A DNA stretch of 44,144 bases from Stagnimonas sp. (GTDB lineage Bacteria > Pseudomonadota > Gammaproteobacteria > Nevskiales > Nevskiaceae): assembly GCA_030652575.1 (NCBI GenBank), contig JAUSQI010000005.1, positions 1-44,144 on the forward strand, read 5' to 3'. The translations under genes were made by a program, and so were the position numbers. The notes below the pieces were generated by a model, which was not told the origin of the DNA, ran no database searches, and saw nothing but the letters and a program-made list of their open reading frames with translations. Positions 1-7,170 of this stretch are shown here, piece after piece. Position 1 is the first letter of the stretch. Each line of letters begins with the position of its first letter.

Positions 1-221
1 GAGAACAGGCTGGGCGTGCCGCCGCCGAAGAAGATGCTGGTCAAGGGCCGTGTTTCGGGCGCATCGCGCAGCTCGAAGTCGAGATCGCGCAGCAGTGCAG
101 CCACGTATTCCGCCTCGGGGATGGGCGCGCGCACGGCATGCGAATTGAAATCGCAGTACGGGCACTTCTTCGCGCACCACGGGATATGGATGTAGAGCGC
201 CAGCGGCACGGTGGCGCTCAC
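1..221 (-). CDS. hemW: HemW, radical SAM heme chaperone (N-terminal part, cut by window edge)
   Basis: Only the first ~73 codons are inside the window. The reading from GTG at 221 gives a stretch resembling LALYIHIPWC followed by AKKCPYCDFNSH. This is the CxxxCxxC radical SAM cluster motif at the start of HemW (formerly called oxygen-independent coproporphyrinogen oxidase-like). It continues to the family's FFGGGTPSLF motif at the edge. HemW is a cytoplasmic protein that binds heme and SAM and is thought to deliver heme to respiratory enzymes. The GTG start overlaps the stop of the upstream HEXXH gene (GTGA), so translation is probably coupled. The C-terminal two thirds cannot be judged. Confidence 0.93.
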   Translation of the reverse strand, partial: MSATVPLALYIHIPWCAKKCPYCDFNSHAVRAPIPEAEYVAALLRDLDFELRDAPETRPLTSIFFGGGTPSLF

Positions 222-628
222 CGCAGCCACCACCAGCCTGCGGGCCAGAAGTGCCCGCCGCGCGCAAACGTGTTGGCCGCCTGCTCCAGCGGATTGCGGG
301 CCGCGATGCCGCCGACGCAGAAATACAGCGGCAGGAAGAACACGCCCAGCCGCTCGTATTGATGGGTATGCGCCTGCTCGTGCAGGCCGAATTGCAGCAC
401 GTCCTTCGAGCCGTAGAGGCAGGCGCATTCGTGTGGTTCGCAACGGGCGTAGAGCACGACATTGCCGAGCGTCAGCGCGCCGCTGCCGAAGGGAAAGCAC
501 AGGAACTGGATGGCGTTGTGCCCGCGCGTGGGTCGCGCGCCGAGCGGCCAGGCCAGAAGCCCCACCAGCAGCCCGACGAGGGTGATGGGCGAGGCCCAGA
601 GCTTGCCTATGGCGCTGCTAAAGCTCAT
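218..628 (-). CDS. Small membrane protein with HEXXH motif, between rdgB and hemW
   Basis: 136 residues, function not recognised. A hydrophobic segment lies at about residues 13-30 and another at about 95-110. Residues 83-87 read HEQAH, a match to the zinc-binding HEXXH motif. It is followed by THQYERLG and, about 12 residues later, NPLEQAA; the arrangement recalls small bacterial proteins in which HExxH is followed by a family-specific acidic ligand. Six cysteines lie in the N-terminal half (CEPHECAC at 63-70). The ATG at 628 overlaps the rdgB stop (ATGA), and its own stop overlaps the hemW start, so it is embedded in a translationally coupled operon. A protease or metal-binding role is inference only. 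Confidence 0.85.
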   Translation of the reverse strand: MSFSSAIGKLWASPITLVGLLVGLLAWPLGARPTRGHNAIQFLCFPFGSGALTLGNVVLYARCEPHECACLYGSKDVLQFGLHEQAHTHQYERLGVFFLPLYFCVGGIAARNPLEQAANTFARGGHFWPAGWWWLR

Positions 629-1215
629 GCGCGCAACTGCCGCAGCAGCGCGCGCATGGCGCGGGCGCGATGGCTGATTCGGTTCTTCAAGGCCGGCGCG
701 AGTTCCGCCGCCGACTTGCCGTAGGCCTCGACCCAGAACAGCGGGTCGTAGCCGAAACCGTTCGCGCCGCGCGCTGTTTCGAGGATGCGTCCCGCCCACG
801 TGCCCAGGGCGATCATCGGCACCGGATCGTCGGCGTGACGCAGCCACACCAGCGCGCTGACGAAACGCGCCTCGCGTGCGGCGGCGGGCACATCGCGCAG
901 GGCAGCGAGCAGCTTGGCGTTGTTCGCCGCGTCGTCCGAAGGCTCGCCGGCGTAGCGCGCCGAATACACACCGGGTGCGCCGCCGAGCGCGGCGACTTCC
1001 AGGCCCGAGTCGTCGGCGATCGCGGGCAGTCCCGAGACACGCGCCGCGTGCCGCGCCTTCAGCAGTGCGTTCTCGATGAAGGTCGGTGCGGTCTCGGCGA
1101 CGTCCTCATCGCTGAACTCACTCACCAGCCGCGCCGTGTAGCCCAGTGGTGCGATCAGCGCCTGCAGCTCCTTGAGCTTTTTCGGATTGCGACTGGCGAG
1201 GACGATGTCGGGCAT
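625..1215 (-). CDS. rdgB: XTP/dITP diphosphatase (non-canonical purine NTP pyrophosphatase)
   Basis: 196 residues, the usual length for the HAM1/RdgB family. It hydrolyses dITP, XTP and similar deaminated purine nucleotides to monophosphates, keeping them out of DNA and RNA. The N-terminus [10 protein letters not shown] is the family's S-x-N-xx-K substrate loop. ADDSGLEV at about residues 65-72 carries the metal-binding and catalytic acidic residues, and GFGYDPLFW near the C-terminus is the nucleobase pocket motif. Start chosen at [10 protein letters not shown]; an upstream in-frame alternative at 1251 adds a 12-residue extension that does not fit the family. The stop overlaps the next gene by four bases. 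Confidence 0.96.
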   Translation of the reverse strand: MPDIVLASRNPKKLKELQALIAPLGYTARLVSEFSDEDVAETAPTFIENALLKARHAARVSGLPAIADDSGLEVAALGGAPGVYSARYAGEPSDDAANNAKLLAALRDVPAAAREARFVSALVWLRHADDPVPMIALGTWAGRILETARGANGFGYDPLFWVEAYGKSAAELAPALKNRISHRARAMRALLRQLRA

Positions 1216-1273
1216 GGGGCGGAGCGTGAAAAGGCCGCTGCATTCTCCCACGCTCCCTGCGCTCAGGGCGCAT

Positions 1274-1294
1274 GTCGCTAGTCGCTAGTCGCGA
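1274..1294. repeat. Three tandem 7-bp units (GTCGCTA, GTCGCTA, GTCGCGA)
   Basis: Positions 1274-1280, 1281-1287 and 1288-1294 repeat the heptamer, the last unit with one change. The repeat covers the stop codon (minus-strand TAG at 1287-1285) of the neighbouring lipoprotein gene and its last codons. It looks like a slippage-type microrepeat; no function is evident. Confidence 0.6.
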
Positions 1295-1701
1295 CAGAAT
1301 CCCTCGCCCGGCTGGATGGTCAGACAGTCGGTTTTATCGGCCAGCCATTTCATGCCGGTTTCCTGGCCACTGGTGGCACGGATCGATTCGGTCTTGCCGT
1401 TACGCTCGAACTCGATGCGATCTGCGGTAGCACGCCCTGCATGGGTATTGGGGCCATCGAGTGACTGGATCGTGAGCTGATAGCCGGTATCGGACTTCGA
1501 CAGCGTCAATGAAGTGCCCTCAGGCCCGGTCCACCGTCCCAGCCATTGCTCGGCTGACCACGCAGGCGGCACCTTTGCAGGAGCTGGCGTGGCACTTGCG
1601 GCAGCCCCGGCAGCGTGGGCACTGGCTTTGTCCTCATGCTGACAGCCGGACAGCACGACACCTAGCGAGACGGCCGCAATACAACGGGCAACAGTGAGCA
1701 T
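1285..1701 (-). CDS. Small predicted lipoprotein
   Basis: 138 residues. A lipoprotein signal peptide is visible: hydrophobic segment followed by VLSGC with Cys20 as the acylation site. An Ala/Pro-rich linker (about 29-45) follows, then a compact domain starting WLGRWTGPEGTSLTL and ending with two cysteines (DCLTI ... GEGFCRD). The pattern of a short beta-rich domain with GRW-x-GPEG resembles small lysozyme-inhibitor-like or META/DUF-type lipoproteins, but I cannot assign a family. It sits between rph and rdgB on the same strand, an insertion into the common rph-rdgB-hemW order. Confidence 0.85.
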   Translation of the reverse strand: MLTVARCIAAVSLGVVLSGCQHEDKASAHAAGAAASATPAPAKVPPAWSAEQWLGRWTGPEGTSLTLSKSDTGYQLTIQSLDGPNTHAGRATADRIEFERNGKTESIRATSGQETGMKWLADKTDCLTIQPGEGFCRD

Positions 1702-1795
1702 GAGGATTTCCCGCAGCGATGAACGGTGGTCAATCTGCCAAAGACCGGTGGGTGCCCGCTGAACGCATCGCAGCCATGCGCAGCCGCACGAAGAA

Positions 1796-2512
1796 TCAGT
1801 GCGCTGCGAGCGCCTCGCGCTGCTTTGTCGCCAGTTCGGTGATGCCGGCCTGCGCGAGGTCGAGCAGTGCATCCAGCTCGGCCCGGCGGAAGGCATGACC
1901 CTCGGCGGTGCCCTGTACTTCGATGAACTGGCCGGCCTCGTTCATCACCACGTTGACGTCGCACTCGCAGCCGGAGTCTTCGATGTAGTCGAGATCGAGC
2001 AGCGGTGTGCCGTTGACGATGCCGACGCTCACCGCCGCGATCTGGCCGAGGATGGGGTTCTTCTTGAGTTTGCCGCTCTTCATCAATCCGGCGATGGCAT
2101 CGCACAGCGCCACGTAACTGCCGGTGATGGCCGCCGTGCGGGTGCCGCCATCGGCTTGCAACACATCGCAGTCGAGGGTGATTGTGAGGCCGGCGATGGC
2201 CTCCAGGTTGACGCAGGCGCGCAGGCTGCGGCCGATGAGGCGCTGGATTTCCTGCGTGCGGCCGCTCTGCTTGCCCTGCGCGGCCTCGCGCTTGCTGCGC
2301 GTATGGGTGGCACGCGGCAGCATGCCGTATTCGGCGGTGATCCAGCCGCCATCCTTCTTCCAGGCCGGGCCGCGCTCCTCGACGCTGGCCGTGCACAGCA
2401 CCTGCGTCTCGCCGAAGCAGACCAGCACCGAACCCTCGGCGTGCCTGGTGAAGCGGCGGGTGATGGTGACGGGGCGAAGCTGGTTGGGTGCGCGGTCGTT
2501 GAAGCGGGGCAT
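1796..2512 (-). CDS. rph: Ribonuclease PH
   Basis: 238 residues, standard length. This phosphorolytic 3'-5' exoribonuclease trims the 3' ends of tRNA precursors, releasing nucleoside diphosphates. The sequence has the family N-terminus ([13 protein letters not shown]), the [11 protein letters not shown] segment, R-x-RSLR motifs for RNA binding, and the phosphate-binding [10 protein letters not shown] motif. The start at [10 protein letters not shown] is the conserved one; upstream in-frame codons lack family similarity. It is transcribed divergently from sufE across a 106-bp spacer and is the first gene of the rph / lipoprotein / rdgB / HEXXH / hemW series. Confidence 0.97.
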   Translation of the reverse strand: MPRFNDRAPNQLRPVTITRRFTRHAEGSVLVCFGETQVLCTASVEERGPAWKKDGGWITAEYGMLPRATHTRSKREAAQGKQSGRTQEIQRLIGRSLRACVNLEAIAGLTITLDCDVLQADGGTRTAAITGSYVALCDAIAGLMKSGKLKKNPILGQIAAVSVGIVNGTPLLDLDYIEDSGCECDVNVVMNEAGQFIEVQGTAEGHAFRRAELDALLDLAQAGITELATKQREALAAH

Positions 2513-2605
2513 GTGCGGGCTCTGATTGTGAGGGCGCGAAGGGTAACGCCGAATGGCGTCGGACGCGTCAGCGCGCCCGCTCGGGGATGACAGATGCAGA
2601 CCCCT

Positions 2606-2611
2606 TAAAAT
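2606..2611 (+). promoter_or_regulatory. Possible -10 hexamer (TAAAAT) close to the sufE start
   Basis: TAAAAT ends seven bases before the sufE ATG at 2619, and no Shine-Dalgarno sequence lies between. If it is used, transcription would begin at or next to the A of ATG, giving a leaderless mRNA. No convincing -35 element is visible. Confidence 0.3.
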
Positions 2612-2618
2612 CGAACCC

Positions 2619-3023
2619 ATGACCATCGAAGATCTCGCCGAAACCTTTGACCTGCTGGGCGACTGGGAAGAGCGCTACGGCTATCTCATCGAGCTGGGCC
2701 GCAAGCTGCCACCACTTGCCGACGCCGAGCGCAGCGAGGACGCCAAGGTGCGCGGCTGCATGTCGCAGGTATGGCTGGTGGGTGGTCAGCAGGCCGATGG
2801 CACGATGCACTTCAACGGCGACAGCGATTCCACGCTGGTGAAGGGCCTGATCGCGTTGCTGATGGTGATCGTCAATGACAAGACGCCGACACAAATCCTG
2901 ACGACGGACATTGCGCAGACCTTCAAGGATCTGGGCCTGGAAAGCCACATCACCGTCAACCGACGCAACGGCTTCTATTCGATGGTGGAGCGCATCCGCG
3001 CGCTTTGTACCGCTGCTGGCTAG
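2619..3023 (+). CDS. sufE: SufE, cysteine desulfuration protein
   Basis: 134 residues, a complete SufE/CsdE-family protein. It accepts persulfide sulfur from a SufS/CsdA cysteine desulfurase and passes it to the Fe-S scaffold. The sulfur-accepting cysteine is Cys47 in [10 protein letters not shown], and the typical [12 protein letters not shown] segment is near residue 16. No other suf gene is in the window, so its desulfurase partner is encoded elsewhere. There is no ribosome-binding site. Its TAG stop at 3021-3023 shares CTAG with the stop of the convergent MFS gene. Confidence 0.95.
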   Translation: MTIEDLAETFDLLGDWEERYGYLIELGRKLPPLADAERSEDAKVRGCMSQVWLVGGQQADGTMHFNGDSDSTLVKGLIALLMVIVNDKTPTQILTTDIAQTFKDLGLESHITVNRRNGFYSMVERIRALCTAAG

Positions 3024-4267
3024 GGCAGTACTTCGCTGCGCACGCGAGGGTCCATCTGCGCCATCACGGGTGTGGATTCACCCATCACCACCACACTCGG
3101 CTGCATGCCTGCCGCCATCACCCGCGTTTCTGCAATCACTCTGAGCCGCCACGCGACGAATGCGGCGTAGGCCGCCAGCACGACGCCGACGGTGAGGAAC
3201 AGCCCCGAAGGCCCGACCGCTCCCATCGCCACGCCGCAGAGCAGCGGCCCGATGCAGGTGCCCAGGCCGTAGCACAGCAATTGGCCGGCGTTGGCCGCGA
3301 CCGGGTTCTCGCTCTGCAGGCGGTTGTGCATCTGCCCGAGGCAGGTCGGGTAGAGGCTGGCCATCAGCGCCATGAACAGAATCGTCGCCGCGAACAGGGC
3401 GCCGAGCGAGGTGCGGCCCGCAGTGGCGACGATCGACGCCGACAGGCTGGCGGCGATGGCGATGCAGGCGATGAGCTTGCGGCGATCCCAGCGGTCGGCC
3501 AGCCGGCCCATCGGGAACTGCAACAGCATCGAGGCAAAAACAGCCGCTGCCATGTAATGCGCGACGGTGGTGGTCTGCACGCCGAGCCGTGCCATCGAGA
3601 CCGGCGCCAGCTGATAGAAGCTCGACAGGCAGAACCCGGCCGCAAAAGCGCCGACCGTGGCCATCGGCGAGAGACGGTATAGCGCCGCCAGCCCCATGCG
3701 CTTGGCGTTGGCGACGGCGGGGGCGGCGAGGCCGGTCATGGCGAGCGGCACCAGCGAGAGCACCAGCAGCCCTGCGGCGAGGCTGAAACTGCGGTAATCC
3801 TCCGGCGGCGAGACGCCCACCAGAAACTGCCCGGCCGAGCCGGAGGCGTAGTAGACGATCATGTAGATGCCCATCACCCGGCCGCGGGTGTTGGGGGTGG
3901 CGTGGGCGCTGATCCAGCTTTCGATCACCACCATCATCACCGAGCCGCACATGCCGGCGACGAAGCGCAGCGCGCCCCACAGAAGCCCGTTGACCACCGC
4001 CCCATGCAGCAGTGCAGCCACACAGACCAGCGCCGCAAATGCCGAAAACACCCGGATGTGGCCGACGCGGCGGATCAGCGGCGGGCCGATTTGCGTGCCG
4101 AGCACAAAACCGATGGCCTGGCAGGTGAGGATGACCCCCGTCGCCCCGCTGCCAAAACCTTCGAGCGTCAGCCGCAGGCCGACGGTGGTGGTGAGCATCA
4201 TCGCGCCTGCCACGAACAACATGGCTGCCAGAAACACCGAGGTGGCAGAAAGCAGCAGCGGGAACAC
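3020..4267 (-). CDS. MFS transporter (12 predicted membrane helices)
   Basis: 415 residues with a dozen hydrophobic segments spaced as in the major facilitator superfamily. R-x-GRVMGIYM sits in the loop after helix 4, and GRLADRWDRRKLI is the central motif A-type loop. It resembles the YfkF/YcaD-like group of sugar or drug exporters; the substrate is unknown. The frame is open further upstream (ATG at 4330, TTG at 4360). I chose GTG at 4267 because it follows a Shine-Dalgarno AGGA (4277-4274) by six bases and starts just before the first helix. The upstream codons run through a terminator-like hairpin. The stop is palindromic with that of sufE. Confidence 0.85.
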   Translation of the reverse strand: MFPLLLSATSVFLAAMLFVAGAMMLTTTVGLRLTLEGFGSGATGVILTCQAIGFVLGTQIGPPLIRRVGHIRVFSAFAALVCVAALLHGAVVNGLLWGALRFVAGMCGSVMMVVIESWISAHATPNTRGRVMGIYMIVYYASGSAGQFLVGVSPPEDYRSFSLAAGLLVLSLVPLAMTGLAAPAVANAKRMGLAALYRLSPMATVGAFAAGFCLSSFYQLAPVSMARLGVQTTTVAHYMAAAVFASMLLQFPMGRLADRWDRRKLIACIAIAASLSASIVATAGRTSLGALFAATILFMALMASLYPTCLGQMHNRLQSENPVAANAGQLLCYGLGTCIGPLLCGVAMGAVGPSGLFLTVGVVLAAYAAFVAWRLRVIAETRVMAAGMQPSVVVMGESTPVMAQMDPRVRSEVLP

Positions 4268-4297
4268 GGGCAGTCCTAAAAAGGCACGCCAAAACGC

Positions 4298-4316
4298 AAA
4301 AAAGCCGCAATGCGGC
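4298..4316 (-). terminator. Terminator-like hairpin between the DUF3106 gene and the MFS gene
   Basis: On the minus strand GCCGC-ATT-GCGGC is followed directly by six T. The stem is only five G/C pairs, so strength is uncertain. Position fits termination after the DUF3106 gene (stop at 4366) and before the MFS ribosome-binding site at 4277. Confidence 0.45.
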
Positions 4317-4365
4317 AGGGCAGACAACATTCTAGCGAAGCGCGACCGCTCCGAAACCAAGCAAT

Positions 4366-4962
4366 TTATGGTGGCGTCAGGGGCGCCAGCACGGGCGCAA
4401 CCACGGTGGTGCCAATGCTGTTGAGGGGCAGGCCGAATGGAGTGCTGCCCAACGGCAGTCCGAATACTGAAGAACTGCCCGGAGCGGTGGGGGTAGCCGG
4501 CGCGAAGGGATGGGTGGGCAAACCCTCGAACGGCGACTGGATGAGGTTGAATTGCTCCTTCAGGTTGATTTGCTGCTGAAGCGGCAGATCAAGGTAATGC
4601 TTGCGCGCGTCCAGCAAGGTCTTGCGCTGCTCGGATGAGAGCTTGCGGAACTGCTCGCGGCGTTCGAGTACGGCGACTTTTTCGACGGTGTTCAATTGCT
4701 GCCACTGCTGGAACTGGCGGGTGGCGGCGGTGCGCTGCTCGGGTGTCATGGCCAGCCAGCGATCAGCGCCTTTGACCAGGGCATTGCGGCGGGGCTCTGG
4801 CAAGGTGTCGAAAGCACCCTGCGATTTCAGCGCGGGCTCGATCAGCGCTTGCTGTGGGGCAGTGAGTTGTTTCCAAGCGGGCGCTGCCAGTGCGATGCCA
4901 ACACCCATCAGGGTGGTGGTGAGAATCAACGCGCTGCGGCGTAGTAGCGAATCAAGGCGCAC
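4366..4962 (-). CDS. DUF3106-family exported protein
   Basis: 198 residues. A signal peptide covers about residues 1-27 (cleavage near ALAAPAW). The helical core WKQLTAPQQALIEP, then WLAMTPEQRTAATRQFQQW and FRKLSSEQRKTLLDAR, carries the repeated W-x-L-T/S-x-E-Q-R pattern typical of DUF3106. The last 50 residues are Pro/Gly/Leu-rich, with FGLPLGSTPFGLPLNS as a short internal repeat. The GTG start at 4962 has an excellent ribosome-binding site (AAGGAGG, six bases away). It overlaps the end of the 79-residue gene by 11 bases. In related genomes DUF3106 genes follow a sigma factor and a small membrane regulator, as here. Confidence 0.88.
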   Translation of the reverse strand: MRLDSLLRRSALILTTTLMGVGIALAAPAWKQLTAPQQALIEPALKSQGAFDTLPEPRRNALVKGADRWLAMTPEQRTAATRQFQQWQQLNTVEKVAVLERREQFRKLSSEQRKTLLDARKHYLDLPLQQQINLKEQFNLIQSPFEGLPTHPFAPATPTAPGSSSVFGLPLGSTPFGLPLNSIGTTVVAPVLAPLTPP

Positions 4963-5191
4963 GGCGCACCTCCTTCGGTTTCTGCTGGCGGTCCAATTTT
5001 TCTGCTTTCGTTTCCATGCCTATCAGTCGACGCTCGTCTGCCTCCCAGTCTCCGATGAACTCCAGCAGGGCGGCGCTAGGTTGCTCGGGGGCCTTCACCG
5101 GGATCGGCGCGGGCGCTTGCTTCTGCGCGGCCAGCCCAAGCGGACTTGCACACAGAACAACCGCACCGAACCAAATCCGCAGATTAGGCAT
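4952..5191 (-). CDS. 79-residue exported protein of the sigma-factor operon
   Basis: Residues 1-22 form a signal peptide (MPNLRIWFGAVVLCAS then PLGLAA). The mature part contains a Pro-rich stretch (PAPIPVKAPEQPS) followed by LLEFIGDWE and a charged tail with KAEKLDRQQKPKEVRR. No family recognised. The start at 5191 overlaps the anti-sigma-like gene by eight bases, and the stop lies inside the DUF3106 start region, so all three genes are probably coupled. Small proteins with an L-EF-G-W motif are common at this position in such operons. Confidence 0.75.
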   Translation of the reverse strand: MPNLRIWFGAVVLCASPLGLAAQKQAPAPIPVKAPEQPSAALLEFIGDWEADERRLIGMETKAEKLDRQQKPKEVRRAP

Positions 5192-5606
5192 TGGGCTCCG
5201 CTGGCGATCGGCTTTGCAGCCACTGGTAAAACTCAAGATCGCGGTAGAAGTCCGGCCCCGCTTCATCAGACACCCACATCAACGCATCAGGTTCAGGTGC
5301 GTTGACATCGGCAGCCAACTCGACAAGTACATCGGCGGTGGGTTGCGGAGCCGAAGTCGGTGCCACGGCAGTAAAGCGCAGCACAGAGAGTGCAACCAAG
5401 GCCACCGCAGCCGGGGCAGCCGCCCAACCCCAGACCGCGATGCTGCGGCGCGGCTGGCTGACGAGTTCACGCACCTGTGCGCGGGTGGCAGAGAGCCTTG
5501 CGGCTTCGACGTAGTTCAACGATTCGCTCGCGCGCAAACGAGACCGGGCGGCTTCAACAAAGGCGCGGTCGGCGGCGGTGAGCTGTTCTAGGTCGATGGT
5601 ATTCAT
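5184..5606 (-). CDS. Putative membrane anti-sigma factor (DUF3619-like)
   Basis: 140 residues. The N-terminal ~60 residues are soluble and rich in Arg/Ala (FVEAARSRLRASESLNYVEA). One transmembrane segment follows at about 63-84 (WGWAAAPAAVALVALSVLRF), then a periplasmic tail of about 55 residues ending in FYQWLQSRSP. This topology, directly after a sigma-factor gene, is that of small anti-sigma or DUF3619 proteins. The anti-sigma role is inferred from position and topology, not from a recognised zinc-binding motif. The start follows GGAGAG closely. Confidence 0.7.
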   Translation of the reverse strand: MNTIDLEQLTAADRAFVEAARSRLRASESLNYVEAARLSATRAQVRELVSQPRRSIAVWGWAAAPAAVALVALSVLRFTAVAPTSAPQPTADVLVELAADVNAPEPDALMWVSDEAGPDFYRDLEFYQWLQSRSPAEPNA

Positions 5607-5659
5607 GGTTCTCTCCAAGGATTGTGGCGAAGGATGCGACGCGTGGCTACTACCGGAAA

Positions 5660-6223
5660 TCAGGTTTCGAGCGACCACGCCGCACCCAGCTTTGTGCGTA
5701 AGGCCAAAAGCGCCCGTGACAGATGTGTTTTAACGCTGCCATCTGAACAACCCATAACGGTTGCGGCTTCTTCGGTTGACATGCCATCCCAAACCCGCAG
5801 CACGAAAGCCTGTCGCTGGCGGTCGGGCAGGGCGGCAATGGCGCGTTCCAGCCGTTGCAGCGCTTCGGCCTGCATCAGCCGTTCGGTGGCGTCGGGCACG
5901 CTGAGATCGGGAGTCAGATCTTCAAGCTGCGGCTCGTCCAGATCATCCGTCTGCGCCGTGCGCCAAAAGAACACGCGGTTCCGCACGGTCTGCCGGCGCT
6001 GAAAATCCCGGATCTTGTTCTCGACGATGCGGTGAAACAGCGGCGGCCATTCGGCGGCGGGGCGGCGGCCATAGGCACGCGCGAGGTGCAGCATGGCGTC
6101 CTGCACGATGTCGAGCGCATCGTCGCGCGAGCGGGTGGCAATCTCGGCCACCCGCACCGCACGCGCCTGTGCCCCGGCGAGAAAGACATCCAGCTGGGCG
6201 GCGCTGGACGCCTCGTCGCTCAC
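5660..6223 (-). CDS. ECF-like RNA polymerase sigma factor
   Basis: 187 residues. Region 2 is visible as DDALDIVQDAMLHLARAYG with the core-binding FHRIVENKIRDFQRR segment. Region 4 is LPDRQRQAFVLRVWDGMSTEEAA followed by the helix-turn-helix MGCSDGSVKTHLSRALLALR, which contacts the -35 element. The linker is longer than usual (about residues 85-115, acidic). Start taken as GTG at 6223, 15 bases after the alanine-rich gene; no strong ribosome-binding site is seen, so coupling is possible. It should direct transcription of a small regulon, possibly including its own operon. Confidence 0.9.
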   Translation of the reverse strand: MSDEASSAAQLDVFLAGAQARAVRVAEIATRSRDDALDIVQDAMLHLARAYGRRPAAEWPPLFHRIVENKIRDFQRRQTVRNRVFFWRTAQTDDLDEPQLEDLTPDLSVPDATERLMQAEALQRLERAIAALPDRQRQAFVLRVWDGMSTEEAATVMGCSDGSVKTHLSRALLALRTKLGAAWSLET

Positions 6224-6238
6224 GGCAAAACCGGGCTT

Positions 6239-6808
6239 TTAAGGCTTTTCGGCGGAACCCTGCGCGGATGCGTTCACGTCGGCGTTCACATCCACATCCA
6301 CACCCACGTTCGCACCGGTAGCAGCGCCTGCACCCAGCCCCAGCGCACCGCCGAGTGCGCCAGTGGCACCCCCGACGAGGCCGGTCGTGGCGTTCACGGC
6401 CTTGCCAGTGCCGGTTTTGACGGCGGATTTGGTCTTCTTCGCGCCTTTCTTGACGACGTCGGTAGTCTTGACCGTGGCGCCGCTCACTACATTGCCGCTG
6501 GTGGTGACAGCGGTATCGGCCGCAATACGGCCCGAAGCAGCAGCCGCAGCCGCTGCGGTTTTGGCACTGGCGGCGGCATCCGCGCCAGCCTGCAGGCCAC
6601 CGCCGGTGACGGCAGCACCCGTGCCGAGCACCTTCTTGCCGGCGCTGTCCACGGTACCTGCGGCCTGTGCGGCGGCATTGGTATTGATCTTCACATCGGC
6701 GTTGACCGAGGCGGCAGCACCTGCGCCGGCAGCGAAAGCAGGCAAGGTGGCGGCAAACAGGGTGACGGCCAACAGCGTGCGGGGATTTGAAGGGAGATTG
6801 CGGATCAT
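6239..6808 (-). CDS. Alanine/glycine/valine-rich exported protein, upstream of the sigma factor
   Basis: 189 residues, strongly biased in composition. A signal peptide is clear (LLAVTLFAATLPAFAAGAG). The mature protein alternates Ala/Val/Asp/Asn stretches (VNADVKINTNAAAQAA). A basic centre KKGAKKTKSAVKTGTGKA follows, then a Gly-rich part (GLVGGATGALGGALGLGAG), and it ends with V-D-V-N-A-D-V-N-A repeats. No domain recognised; it may be disordered or a surface/periplasmic structural protein. AGGA lies seven bases before the ATG. It is first in the same-strand series with the sigma factor, so it could be co-transcribed and is a candidate target or sensor of that system. Confidence 0.8.
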   Translation of the reverse strand: MIRNLPSNPRTLLAVTLFAATLPAFAAGAGAAASVNADVKINTNAAAQAAGTVDSAGKKVLGTGAAVTGGGLQAGADAAASAKTAAAAAAASGRIAADTAVTTSGNVVSGATVKTTDVVKKGAKKTKSAVKTGTGKAVNATTGLVGGATGALGGALGLGAGAATGANVGVDVDVNADVNASAQGSAEKP

Positions 6809-7170
6809 GGTGAGTCCTTTGAAAGGTTGAAGCAGAATGACGTGAGTTCAACGCGGCCTGAGCCACTGCGTTGACCCGCCATTGGAGGCAGAGGTTCTAA
6901 ACAGCCCCGAAATGGGTTTTAAGAGCTTGATCCACCGTTGACAAAAAGGAGCAGCGGCACGTGGTTATGCACAGTGTGTCGAATACATGACGCGTCATGA
7001 CGGTCAAGTGCAATTTCTTATAACGCTTCCAAATGCCGCTGTAAAAACTTGATTTCACTAAAGATAATATCAATATATGACGCCTTCGCCACGCGGTTCT
7101 GCAGCGCGTCGAGCAGGTTTGGCCGAGCTTGCGGTGGCTTGTCCCCAAAGTTATCCACAGGGTTTGCGTC
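6809..7170. promoter_or_regulatory. AT-rich divergent spacer upstream of priA with two DnaA-box matches and a palindrome
   Basis: This 362-bp gene-free stretch separates the alanine-rich gene (minus) from priA (plus). It holds TTATGCACA at 6965-6973 and TTATCCACA at 7151-7159, both matching the DnaA-box consensus TTATNCACA. A perfect 14-bp palindrome CATGACGCGTCATG is at 6986-6999, with a TTGACC that could serve as a minus-strand -35 at 7007-7002. A markedly AT-rich tract covers about 7014-7080. It must carry promoters for both flanking genes. No dnaA, dnaN or gidA is nearby, so an origin is not claimed. Confidence 0.55.
7151..7159 (+). promoter_or_regulatory. Perfect DnaA box (TTATCCACA) just before priA
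   Basis: The nine bases match the strongest E. coli DnaA box exactly and end 11 bases before the GTG start of priA. DnaA binding here could couple priA expression to replication initiation; this is inference from the motif and its place. Confidence 0.5.

Noticed and set aside
6363..6830. A 155-codon Ala/Val/Pro-rich open frame opposite the alanine-rich gene
   Set aside because: Mirror of a low-complexity gene; the minus-strand reading has the signal peptide and ribosome-binding site.
6809..7170. A chromosomal replication origin
   Set aside because: Only two DnaA-box matches, and no dnaA, dnaN, gidA or other origin-linked gene nearby; priA is not a usual origin neighbour.
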